Positions 14,062 to 21,604 of a stretch of DNA of 21,678 nt are shown here, piece by piece; the stretch's first letter is position 1; the number at the start of each line of letters is the position of its first letter. This DNA is from an uncultured Alphaproteobacteria bacterium (GTDB lineage Bacteria > Pseudomonadota > Alphaproteobacteria > Rickettsiales > UBA1997), in the NCBI GenBank assembly GCA_903849835.1, contig CAINKA010000103.1, forward strand, positions 1 to 21,678. Direction: 5' to 3'. A model generated the notes under the pieces. It was not told where the DNA came from. It saw only the letters and a program-made list of their open reading frames with translations, and did no database searches. Both the position numbers and the translations under genes were made by a program.

Positions 14062-15050
14062 CCTCTAAAAACGAAAACCTAAACCCCATCCAAAAAAACG
14101 AAGAGCGCAGCAACGAAAACATCCTGCGCCCAAGCTATTTGCGCGATTTTCTCGGCCAAGAAAAACTCAAAGAAAATTTAGGAATTTTTATCAAGGCGGC
14201 GAAAAGTCGCGGCGATGCGCTTGATCACACTTTGTTTTACGGGCCACCGGGACTCGGCAAAACTACGTTGGCGCAAATCATCGCGCATGAAATGGGTGTC
14301 GGGTTTAAAGGCACGGCGGGACCAGTGATCTCTAAGTCTGGAGACCTTGCAGCACTGCTCACAAATTTGCAGGAAGGCGATATTTTTTTCATCGATGAGA
14401 TTCACCGTTTGAACAAAAATGTCGAAGAAGTGCTCTACGCCGCGATGGAAGATTTCAAGCTCGACATCATAATCGGTGAGGGTCCAGCAGCTCGTGCGAT
14501 TAAAATTGATTTGCCAAAATTTACTCTTGTCGGCGCCACAACTCGCGTCGGATTAATCGCTAATCCGCTCAAAGATCGCTTCGGAATTCCACTGCGAATT
14601 AACTTCTACAACGCTGAAGAGCTTGAGCAAATCGTCATTCGCGACGCCCGCATTTTGGAAATCGAAATCGAAAAAAACGCCGCGCATGAAATCGCAAAAA
14701 GGTCGCGAGGTACTCCACGAATTGCCATACGCTTGCTGAAAAGAGTGCGCGATTTTGCGTCAGATGCTGGCGAAAAAATCATCTCGCAAAAATGCGCCGA
14801 TCACGCATTGCTACGCCTCGAGATTGACGCCGCAGGCCTTGACGCCGCTGATTACCGCTACCTCAAATTCATCGCCGAAAATTACCGCGGCGGCCCCGTC
14901 GGAATCGAAACCATCGCCGCCGCCATCGGCGAAGAACGCGACACCGTCGAGGACACCATCGAGCCTTATTTAATCCAACAAGGCTTCATCGAAAAAACCC
15001 CGCGAGGACGCGTGTTGACTGAGACGGCATTTAAACATTTAGGTTTATGA
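14058..15050 (+). CDS. ruvB: Holliday junction branch migration helicase RuvB
   Basis: RuvB is the hexameric AAA+ motor that drives branch migration with RuvA. The 330-residue product shows [19 protein letters not shown], Walker [10 protein letters not shown] (62-70), Walker [10 protein letters not shown] (109-117), sensor [10 protein letters not shown] (157-166), the arginine-finger region NPLKDRFG (169-176), [18 protein letters not shown], and the C-terminal winged helix [19 protein letters not shown] with [10 protein letters not shown]. The first 20 or so residues are unusually long and polar but typical of proteobacterial RuvB extensions. ATG 14058 overlaps the stop of the preceding regulator gene (ATGA), implying coupling. 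Its own stop overlaps the coaBC start by 4 bp in the same way. Confidence 0.97.
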   Translation: MTSKNENLNPIQKNEERSNENILRPSYLRDFLGQEKLKENLGIFIKAAKSRGDALDHTLFYGPPGLGKTTLAQIIAHEMGVGFKGTAGPVISKSGDLAALLTNLQEGDIFFIDEIHRLNKNVEEVLYAAMEDFKLDIIIGEGPAARAIKIDLPKFTLVGATTRVGLIANPLKDRFGIPLRINFYNAEELEQIVIRDARILEIEIEKNAAHEIAKRSRGTPRIAIRLLKRVRDFASDAGEKIISQKCADHALLRLEIDAAGLDAADYRYLKFIAENYRGGPVGIETIAAAIGEERDTVEDTIEPYLIQQGFIEKTPRGRVLTETAFKHLGL

Positions 15051-16240
15051 AAAAGAAAAAAATCCTCCTAATCATCACCGGCTCCATCGCCGCCTACAAG
15101 GCCATGGATTTGCTACGGTTGCTGCAAAAAAAATCTTACGAGGTCACTTGCATTTTGACGAAGTCGGCATGCGAATTTATCACGCCGCTCTTGGCTTCAT
15201 CGCTTTCCGGAAAAAAAACTTACACCGATTTATTTTCAACTGATGATGAAATTGAAATGGGGCACATCCAACTCTCGCGCGGCTCTGACCTCATCGTCGT
15301 CGCGCCAGCAACTGCAGATTTTATCGCCAAAATCGCCAATGGCTTTGCTGATGATTTAGCGTCGAACGTAATTCTCGCGGCAAATAAAAAAATTATTTTA
15401 GCGCCGGCGATGAATGAGAAAATGTGGGAAAATAAGCAAACGCAGAAAAATTTGGCGAAGGTCTTGGGGTCAGGAATAGCAATGGTTGAGCCCGAGAAAG
15501 ATATTCTCGCTTGCGGCGAATTAGGAATCGGAAAAATGGCGGCGCCGGAAAAAATTTGCGAAAAAATTTGCGATTTTTTTGCGCGACAAAATCAACTCAA
15601 GGGCAAAAAAATTCTGATTACTGGCGGCGCAACTTTTGAACAAATCGACCCCGTGCGCTTCATTGGCAATCATTCTTCCGGCAAACAATCGATCGAAATT
15701 GCAAAAGTTTTACACGAGATGGGAGCAGATGTGACGCTAATCGCGGGCAATATTCGTGAAGTGATTCAATTGCCAAAAGAAAAAATTATCCGCGTGAAAA
15801 CGGCACAGGAAATGTTTGATGCGGTGAAAAAAAATCTCGCAAAGAAAAATGTTTTCATCGGCTGCGCCGCGGTTTCGGATTTCCGATTGAAAAAAATTTC
15901 CAAACAAAAAATTAAAAAAACTGCGACAAAAAATCTCACGCTCGAACTAGAAAAAAATCCCGATATTTTAGAATTTGTCGGAACCTCAAAACAGCGCCCA
16001 GCTCTCGTCATTGGCTTCGCCGCCGAAAGTCAAAATCTCGAAAAATTTGCTCGCGAAAAACTCCAAAAAAAGAACTGCAACCTAATCGTCGCCAACGACA
16101 TCGAATCCGGAAAAATTTTCGGCAGCGACGAAACAAAAGCGATTTTCGTCAGCAAAAATAAAACGGAAAATTTAGGAAAAATTTCGAAGGAAAAATTAGC
16201 TGAATTACTTGCGGCGAAAATCTGTAAATTTTTGAACTAA
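15047..16240 (+). CDS. coaBC: Bifunctional phosphopantothenoylcysteine decarboxylase / phosphopantothenate-cysteine ligase
   Basis: CoaBC performs two consecutive coenzyme A steps: joining cysteine to 4'-phosphopantothenate (CoaB) and decarboxylating the product (CoaC, FMN-dependent). The 397-residue product carries CoaC first: [15 protein letters not shown], the active-site His in [22 protein letters not shown], and the redox cysteine in [11 protein letters not shown]. CoaB follows from about 185: [20 protein letters not shown] with [13 protein letters not shown] and KNPDIL. Both halves look complete. The start overlaps ruvB by 4 bp (ATGA), so it ends the ruvA-regulator-ruvB-coaBC transcript. 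Its last 36 bp overlap the convergent aminopeptidase gene. ITGGAT differs slightly from the more usual TAGGT in the ligase. Confidence 0.96.
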   Translation: MKKKKILLIITGSIAAYKAMDLLRLLQKKSYEVTCILTKSACEFITPLLASSLSGKKTYTDLFSTDDEIEMGHIQLSRGSDLIVVAPATADFIAKIANGFADDLASNVILAANKKIILAPAMNEKMWENKQTQKNLAKVLGSGIAMVEPEKDILACGELGIGKMAAPEKICEKICDFFARQNQLKGKKILITGGATFEQIDPVRFIGNHSSGKQSIEIAKVLHEMGADVTLIAGNIREVIQLPKEKIIRVKTAQEMFDAVKKNLAKKNVFIGCAAVSDFRLKKISKQKIKKTATKNLTLELEKNPDILEFVGTSKQRPALVIGFAAESQNLEKFAREKLQKKNCNLIVANDIESGKIFGSDETKAIFVSKNKTENLGKISKEKLAELLAAKICKFLN

Positions 16241-18208
16241 ATTTTTTAGCCAATTTTTTGCATCCTCACCAAGCCCCTCACCCACCACTTTCATCACCAT
16301 TCCGTGATACTCCTCAAGCCATTCCCCCTCTGCTCTCGTCAACATTTCAAAATCGACTAGTTTTGAATCAATCGGCGCGAGTGTCAGCGTTTTAAAACAC
16401 AAAAATTTCTCATTAAATTTTTCCACCAGCATTAAATTTTCGATGCGGATTCCGTATTTTCCTTCCGCATAAAATCCGGGTTCGTTCGATAAAATCATTC
16501 CCGGTAAAAGCTGTTGATGCGCACTGCGACTGATGCTACACGGCCCTTCATGCACCGACAAAAAAGAACCAACTCCGTGACCTGTTCCATGATCATAATT
16601 AAGGCCAACTTGCCAGAGATGATTTCGGGCGAGGGCGTCGAGCTGCGCGCCTGTTGTGCCGATTGGGAATTTAGCGCTGGCCAAAGCGATGTGACCTTTC
16701 AAAACGCGAGTGAAATTTTTGATCATTTCTTCGCCTATTTCCCCTTGGGGATTTCCAATCGCAATCGTGCGCGTGACGTCGGTTGTGCCGCAAAAATTTT
16801 CACCGAAATATTGGCCGCCGGAATCGATGAGGTAGAGGGAGTTGGCGCTCTCGCTAGCGCTGGACGGGGTTTGTAACCCCGTCCAACCGTTCACGTCGAC
16901 TTGATTTTGAACTGAACATGAAGACGGGGTTACAAACCCCGCCTTGCAATTGTGAGACGTCTTGCAGCCAAATTTTTTATTCGTCTCCGCCGTTGCCCGA
17001 TAGTGAATAACCGCGCCATTGCTAGCGAAAGCCGAGATCGAAGCAAAACTCGGATACAGAAAATCCGGCGACTCTTTCCGAAATTCCAACAATTTTTCTT
17101 CCGCTTTTATTTCATCAATTTCAACGCTAGTCCCCTTGGCATCCTCGAGCCAAAATAAAAATTTCGTCAGCGCCAATCCATCCGCTTCGTGAGCTTTAAT
17201 CGCGCCAGCAATTTCAACTTTATTTTTGACTGATTTTAAAATTTCGATCGGATCTTTTTTGTCCGTGATCTCAAAATTATTTTTTTGTAACAGCTCGTAA
17301 AGCCAGTGATTCGTAACCGCCGCATCGATTTGAATTTTTTTAATTTTCCGCGCCAAAACTCCGATTCGTAAATCAAAACAATTTGGCTGCATCAGATTTA
17401 CTTTCTCGAATTCAACTCCATCACCTCCCACTGGGCATCTTTTTTCATCAACAAAAAGCTCAACTTCACCATTTTTAAAAAGAATTCCGTAAGCCAAAAG
17501 CAGCGGCGTAAATTCGACGTCGGAGGCGCGAATATTTAACAGCCAGCAAAGATTTTCCGGCTTGGTAATAATCATCGCATCGCCCTCGAAGCCTTGCAAA
17601 ACCTGCTTGCGCTTGCTCATCGAATCGAGCCCACAAAGTTTTTCGCTCAACGAAAAAACCGCAGAATTTTTTTGCGGCGGACGATTTTTCCAGATTTTGT
17701 CGATTGGGTTTTCTTCGAGGAAAATAATCTCGCCACCAGCGCAAGACGGGATTTGTAACCCCGTCTTCATGTTCAGTTCAAACTCAAGTCGACGTGAACG
17801 GTTGGACTGGGTTGCAAACCCCGTCCAGCAATCTGAGTAATCGGGGAGCGATTTCACAAAATTCAAACTCACCAATTTCGCATCCAACGCCAATTTTTTT
17901 CCTGCAGAAAAATTTTCCTTCAGCCACACCAAAACCGATTTTTCCGCGATGTTAAAAATTTCAAACTCGCCTAAATCTAACTGCTGCTTCGCCTGCAAAA
18001 CGTAACGACCATCGGTAAAAAAATACGACTTCTCCCGTCCGAAAATCACTGTCGCGCTTGAGCCGGTGAAGCCCGTCAAATACTCGATCCGCCTTTCACT
18101 CTCCGGCAAATATTCCGAAAAAAATTCGTCAGAATTTGGGAGAAGAAAAAAGTCGAGTCTTTGATCTTTTAAAAAATTTTTTAGTTGGGAGAGTGCTTCG
18201 TGTTTCAT
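16205..18208 (-). CDS. pepP: Three-domain Xaa-Pro aminopeptidase (aminopeptidase P, M24B) with two in-frame repeat insertions
   Basis: A cytosolic M24 metalloaminopeptidase that removes an N-terminal residue preceding proline. The 667-residue product has two creatinase-like N-terminal domains (about 1-330) and the pita-bread catalytic domain. Metal ligands are all present: Asp in LIDSGGQYF, Asp in GTTDVTRT, His in HGTGHGVGSFLSVHEGP, Glu in LSNEPGFY and Glu in GIRIENLML. The C-terminus LTRAEGEWLEEYH is typical of the roughly 600-residue form. The excess is two family A repeats translated in frame: residues 127-156 (CWTGFATQSN..NMKTGLQIPSC) between the first two domains, and 421-450 (CKAGFVTPSS..GWTGLQTPSS) just before the strand with the first metal ligand. 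They lie in opposite orientations relative to the gene. Overlaps coaBC by 36 bp. Probably still functional. The gene symbol is by homology only. Confidence 0.93.
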   Translation of the reverse strand: MKHEALSQLKNFLKDQRLDFFLLPNSDEFFSEYLPESERRIEYLTGFTGSSATVIFGREKSYFFTDGRYVLQAKQQLDLGEFEIFNIAEKSVLVWLKENFSAGKKLALDAKLVSLNFVKSLPDYSDCWTGFATQSNRSRRLEFELNMKTGLQIPSCAGGEIIFLEENPIDKIWKNRPPQKNSAVFSLSEKLCGLDSMSKRKQVLQGFEGDAMIITKPENLCWLLNIRASDVEFTPLLLAYGILFKNGEVELFVDEKRCPVGGDGVEFEKVNLMQPNCFDLRIGVLARKIKKIQIDAAVTNHWLYELLQKNNFEITDKKDPIEILKSVKNKVEIAGAIKAHEADGLALTKFLFWLEDAKGTSVEIDEIKAEEKLLEFRKESPDFLYPSFASISAFASNGAVIHYRATAETNKKFGCKTSHNCKAGFVTPSSCSVQNQVDVNGWTGLQTPSSASESANSLYLIDSGGQYFGENFCGTTDVTRTIAIGNPQGEIGEEMIKNFTRVLKGHIALASAKFPIGTTGAQLDALARNHLWQVGLNYDHGTGHGVGSFLSVHEGPCSISRSAHQQLLPGMILSNEPGFYAEGKYGIRIENLMLVEKFNEKFLCFKTLTLAPIDSKLVDFEMLTRAEGEWLEEYHGMVMKVVGEGLGEDAKNWLKNLVQKFTDFRRK
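16859..16947 (-). repeat. Family A double-hairpin repeat, copy 2, inside the aminopeptidase gene
   Basis: An 89-bp element oriented with the gene (GCAAGGCGGGG at its gene-proximal end, GGACGGGG hairpin, then CCAGC). It encodes residues 421-450 without a stop. It has the same left and right hairpins as the copy at 3786, with the middle GTCGACGTGAACGGTTGG conserved. Confidence 0.93.
17741..17830 (+). repeat. Family A double-hairpin repeat, copy 3, inside the aminopeptidase gene
   Basis: A 90-bp element running against the gene (GCAAGACGGGATTTGTAACC at 17741, ending CCCCGTCCAGCA). It encodes residues 127-156 from its other strand, again without a stop. The left hairpin has one base change (GACGGGA) and the right hairpin one (GGACTGG), so this copy is slightly decayed. 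Confidence 0.93.
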
Positions 18209-18230
18209 AATTTTTTTAAACTAATCTCAT

Positions 18231-18257
18231 TGTCATGCTGAGCTTGTCGAAGCATGA
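18231..18257 (+). repeat. Family B half-element before radA
   Basis: A single arm, TGTCATGCTGAGCTTGTCGA then AGCATGA, with no opposite arm. It is followed after 18 bp by a family A element, the same order as at 3700-3873. Confidence 0.88.
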
Positions 18258-18275
18258 TTCCTGCGCAAGACTTGC

Positions 18276-18392
18276 GCAAGACGGGGTTTGTAACCCCGTC
18301 TTCACGTTTGTGTCAAAGTCAAGTCGACATGAACGGTTGGACGGGGTTACAAACCCCGTCCAGCAATCGGTTGCAAACCCCGTCCAGCAATC
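18276..18392 (+). repeat. Family A double-hairpin repeat, copy 4, with duplicated right end
   Basis: The full element is 18276-18365 (GCAAGACGGGGTTTGTAACC..CCCCGTCCAGCA). Its right end is repeated: CAAACCCCGTCCAGCAATC at 18350-18368 recurs at 18374-18392. At the left, TGCGCAAGAC (18262-18271) recurs at 18273-18282. The block fills the 221-bp gap between divergent pepP and radA and ends 37 bp before the radA ATG. I see nothing else in that gap. Confidence 0.92.
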
Positions 18393-18429
18393 TTGGTTAC
18401 TAATTTCCCAACCTAAATCCCCACCAAAA

Positions 18430-19842
18430 ATGTCCACTAAAAAATCAGCCTATTCATGCCAATCCTGCGGGGCAATTCATTTCAAATGGGCGGGCAAATG
18501 CCCTGATTGCAACGCTTGGAACAGCATGGTCGAAGAATTTCCTGAGGGCGGCGGATCACACTTCACGCGAATTTCCGACGACAAAAAATCTACAAAAAAT
18601 TCCTCCGCAAAAAAAATTGAACTCGTCGCCCTCACCGGCGAAACGCAAGAATTTCCGCGCATCAAAACCAACATCGGCGAACTTGATCGCGTGCTGGGAG
18701 GCGGCTTGGTGCAAGGCTCTGTGGTGTTGATCGGTGGCGATCCCGGAATCGGAAAATCGACTTTGCTTTTGCAAACGGCGGACAGTTTGGCTCGAGGAAA
18801 AAATCAAATTATTTACATTTCGGGCGAAGAATCGGTCGACCAAATTCGCTTGCGAGCCAAGCGGATGAACGTTGCGCAAGATTCGATTCAACTCGCCGCC
18901 ACAACAAATGTTGCCGACATTGTGAACACGGTGAAGGCCGGCGCGACACCGACGATCATCATCATCGACTCAATCCAAACCATGTTTCTGGACGAGCTTT
19001 CTTCCGCACCGGGAACCGTCTCGCAAGTTCGCGCCGCCGCCGGCGAACTCACAATTTTCGCCAAGAAAAATAACATCACTTTGTTGATTGTTTCCCACGT
19101 CACGAAGGACGGCCAAATCGCTGGGCCAAAGGTTCTCGAGCACATGGTCGACACCGTACTTTATTTCGAAGGCGAAAAAGATTTGCACTTCCGCATCTTG
19201 CGCACCGTCAAAAATCGCTTCGGCGCCGCCAATGAAATCGGCATCTTCGAGATGAATGAAATCGGCCTTTCCGAAGTTTCAAACCCGAGCGAATTATTTT
19301 TAACTTCCTACGAACACACAACTTCCGGCACCGCAGTTTTCGCCGGAACTTCCGGCACACGCCCACTCCTCGCCGAAATTCAAGCGCTAGTTTCGCCGTC
19401 ATTCATGCCAACGCCAAGACGCGCCGTTGTTGGCTGGGGCGTCAATCGCCTCGCGATGATCATCGCCGTTTTAAACAGCCGCTTCGGCTTAAATTTATTC
19501 GACAAGGAAGTTTATTTGAACGTCGTCGGCGGATTAAAAATCGAAGAAACCGCCGCCGATTTAGCCGTCGCCTGCGCCCTAATCTCCGCCTCCCGCGACA
19601 TCGCCCTCCCCTCCTCCACAATCGCCGTCGGCGAAATCGGACTCACGGGCGAAATCAGAATGGTCAGCAATTTGGAAGGAAGATTGAAAGAAGCGGCCAA
19701 GCTCGGATTCAAGCATTGCCTGATTCCGCAAGCGAATGAAAAAAATAAAAATTTTGCAGCGCTGAAAAAAGTTTTGCCGGAATTGGAATTTAGTTTGGTG
19801 AAACATGTGCGCGATTTGGGGAAGTTTTTTCGGAAGGGCTAG
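18430..19842 (+). CDS. radA: DNA repair protein RadA (Sms)
   Basis: RadA is a RecA-like, DnaB-type motor that promotes branch migration of recombination intermediates. The 470-residue product has a four-cysteine zinc finger (C10, C13, C24, C27: CQSCGAIHFKWAGKCPDC), Walker A GGDPGIGKST (102-111), ISGEES (130-135), IIIIDSIQTM (Walker B region), the RadA-specific KNRFG motif, and a Lon-protease-like C-terminal domain (DLAVACALISASRDIAL, VGEIGLTGEIR) lacking a protease active site. The frame is open upstream to 18235 through two repeat families; MSTKKSAYSCQSCG sets ATG 18430. Divergent from pepP, convergent with the SIR2-like gene 21 bp downstream. Confidence 0.97.
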   Translation: MSTKKSAYSCQSCGAIHFKWAGKCPDCNAWNSMVEEFPEGGGSHFTRISDDKKSTKNSSAKKIELVALTGETQEFPRIKTNIGELDRVLGGGLVQGSVVLIGGDPGIGKSTLLLQTADSLARGKNQIIYISGEESVDQIRLRAKRMNVAQDSIQLAATTNVADIVNTVKAGATPTIIIIDSIQTMFLDELSSAPGTVSQVRAAAGELTIFAKKNNITLLIVSHVTKDGQIAGPKVLEHMVDTVLYFEGEKDLHFRILRTVKNRFGAANEIGIFEMNEIGLSEVSNPSELFLTSYEHTTSGTAVFAGTSGTRPLLAEIQALVSPSFMPTPRRAVVGWGVNRLAMIIAVLNSRFGLNLFDKEVYLNVVGGLKIEETAADLAVACALISASRDIALPSSTIAVGEIGLTGEIRMVSNLEGRLKEAAKLGFKHCLIPQANEKNKNFAALKKVLPELEFSLVKHVRDLGKFFRKG

Positions 19843-19863
19843 CTGATGCGCAGGATTTTTATA

Positions 19864-21027
19864 CTACAGCTCTAAATTAAAATCCGATTTCAACGCCTCG
19901 TAGACGCCTTTGTCGGAAAAATTCTCGGGATTGCAATTGGTAAAATTGTAATTGGTAAATTGTTCGAATTTTTGTTTGATTTTTTTGCTGTTTCCGAAGT
20001 TGGTGTAAAAAACTGATCTGAGCTCAGGCTCAGCAGATGCTTCACCCTTTTCGTTCGGCATCTCAACTCGGACAGTCAATTTAGTTTCCGTAGTCACGCC
20101 AAGAATTCGGCAATTTTCTTGATGAAAGCCAAAGCCGAGGAAGTAGATATTTCCGGCTTCTGTGATACTTTTTTGAATTTCCTTTAGCTCACAAGAGTCA
20201 TCCAACTCCCCAATAATTTTTAGTCTTTCTTTTCCGCCCTTCTTTCCAATTGCTTCTGCTGCTTCAAAGATTTCTTTGCGTTTTTTGGCATCCGCCTCTC
20301 CAATCTTTTTAAAATATCCGTAAGAAATATCTGAGTAATCTTGACTCTTCTCATTCCAATCTCCAGCCAGCTTTCCGTAGGGGTAAATAACTTTAATTTT
20401 ATCATAAAATTTCCCCAGCCTTGTCCGCAAAAAATAATCCAAACTACGATCATAATTGAAGGAAATGATGGTCATATTCTTGAGTTGTTTCGCGATCTCA
20501 TCATCATTTTTTCCGCTAGTGATGATGGCACTTCGTAAGTGACGATACCAACAAGTTGCTTCAAAATTGCCAAAAATTTTCTTATCTTCCGCTTGTAGCA
20601 AAAACATCGCGATCAATGTTTTTCCAGCTTCAATCAACTTCTCTTTTGCTGTTTCCGCGTCCTCGATACTACCAGCTTCAATCAACTTCTCTTTTGTTGT
20701 TTCCGCGTCCTCGATACTAATGTTGATTTTATCTTGTCGGATTGAGTCCAAAAGCTCGTCAATGCTGAATGGTTGGTAGTAGGAGACGATTTTAGAAATG
20801 TCCGAGTACGGTTTGTATTTTCCTTTTTTGAACTGCTCTTCAAGAAGACTTTTTTCGAGCCCCTCCCCATGAATTTTGCCACGAATTTTGTAGTACTCCC
20901 TTATTTCATAATGAAAAGTTTGCGCGACCTCGGCTTGATCAGCAATTTGCCTAACCAACTCTTCCCCAGTTGGCATTCCAAAATCCTTTCCTGCCCCCGC
21001 CCCAATCACAATCACAGTTCTTTTCAT
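19864..21027 (-). CDS. SIR2-like domain protein (SIR2_2 type), possible defence factor
   Basis: A 387-residue protein with a Rossmann-like SIR2 fold: VIVIGAGAGKDFGMPTGEEL (5-24) binds the nucleotide, TIISFNYDRSLDYFL (186-200) holds the FNYD motif, and NIYFLGFGFHQENCRIL (293-309) is the late Gly-rich motif. Related SIR2-like proteins in bacteria are often NAD-degrading anti-phage effectors, but the role here is inferred. The segment where the catalytic His is usually found reads VIYPYGKLAG (213-222) and shows no histidine there. A 16-residue in-frame tandem duplication, SIEDAET(T/A)KEKLIEAG, spans 104-135. ATG 21027 is chosen over a TTG nine bases upstream. It is divergent from a truncated AAA ATPase, 82 bp away. 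Confidence 0.78.
   Translation of the reverse strand: MKRTVIVIGAGAGKDFGMPTGEELVRQIADQAEVAQTFHYEIREYYKIRGKIHGEGLEKSLLEEQFKKGKYKPYSDISKIVSYYQPFSIDELLDSIRQDKINISIEDAETTKEKLIEAGSIEDAETAKEKLIEAGKTLIAMFLLQAEDKKIFGNFEATCWYRHLRSAIITSGKNDDEIAKQLKNMTIISFNYDRSLDYFLRTRLGKFYDKIKVIYPYGKLAGDWNEKSQDYSDISYGYFKKIGEADAKKRKEIFEAAEAIGKKGGKERLKIIGELDDSCELKEIQKSITEAGNIYFLGFGFHQENCRILGVTTETKLTVRVEMPNEKGEASAEPELRSVFYTNFGNSKKIKQKFEQFTNYNFTNCNPENFSDKGVYEALKSDFNLEL
20624..20719. repeat. 48-bp tandem duplication in the SIR2-like gene
   Basis: Two 48-bp units (20624-20671 and 20672-20719) beginning CCAGCTTCAATCAACTTCTC, differing at one base (GCTGTT versus GTTGTT). The duplication keeps the frame and adds 16 residues to a helical stretch. 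Near identity implies it is recent. Confidence 0.95.
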
Positions 21028-21109
21028 ATTTGACAAAATATTCAGTTGAATTTACATTTCTTCACGATTTTTCTAGAAATTCCGCTCAAATCATTCAAGT
21101 TTTATTTTT

Positions 21110-21604
21110 ATGCTTACCAAATTTACTGTCGGAAATTTTTTATCTTTTAAGGACAAGGTCACTTTTTCTCTTTTGGCGAATAGCGACAAAGAGCACAAGG
21201 AAGCGGTTTTTGCGGTTAAGAATTTGAAGAAAGAAAATAAATTTATTAAAGCTGCTGCAATTTACGGACTCAACGGATCTGGCAAATCAAACCTCATCAA
21301 AGCAATCAGATTTTTTCGTGACTTTGTTACCGATCAAAAACTTGTCGCGACTCCATTTTTACTGAGCACTCAAACCGAAAAAGTGCCGAGTTTTTTCGAA
21401 GCTGAAATCATCATTGACGGTGAAAAATATGCTTACGGTTTTGAGATTTTAAAAACAGAAATTCACAAAGAATGGCTGCATCGCACTCACGGTAAAAAAA
21501 GTTTTTTCGAACGAAAAAAACAAAAATTTATTATTGCTAGGGACTTTAAAGAAGGGCCGTCTGAAGTGACCCCCTCAAGCCAGACAGAAATTTCTGCCGG
21601 ATAG
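21110..21604 (+). pseudogene. AAA-family ATPase (AAA15/AAA21-like, COG1106 type), N-terminal fragment
   Basis: A 164-residue reading frame that starts like the ABC/SMC-style ATPases of accessory loci: MLTKFTVGNFLSFKDKVTFS, then Walker A IYGLNGSGKSNLIKAIRFF (P-loop about 53-61), and the following beta-rich region FEAEIIIDGEKYAYGFEILK. Full members are about 350-450 residues with a signature motif and Walker B in the second half; both are missing. Homology-like sequence ends near DFKEG (about 21558), after which the frame reads PSEVTPSSQTEISAG and stops. Beyond the stop the same frame gives a short SSFFKKDGTNSEVIFG and another stop. It is a decayed or interrupted gene unless the rest lies past the window edge in another frame. 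Related ATPases often pair with effectors in defence loci; it is divergent from the SIR2-like gene. Confidence 0.7.

Noticed and set aside
18235..18429. Longer RadA start at 18235
   Set aside because: It reads through family B and A repeats; the zinc finger region follows ATG 18430 directly.
18216..18437. 73-residue minus-strand ORF between pepP and radA
   Set aside because: It consists entirely of translated family A and B repeats.
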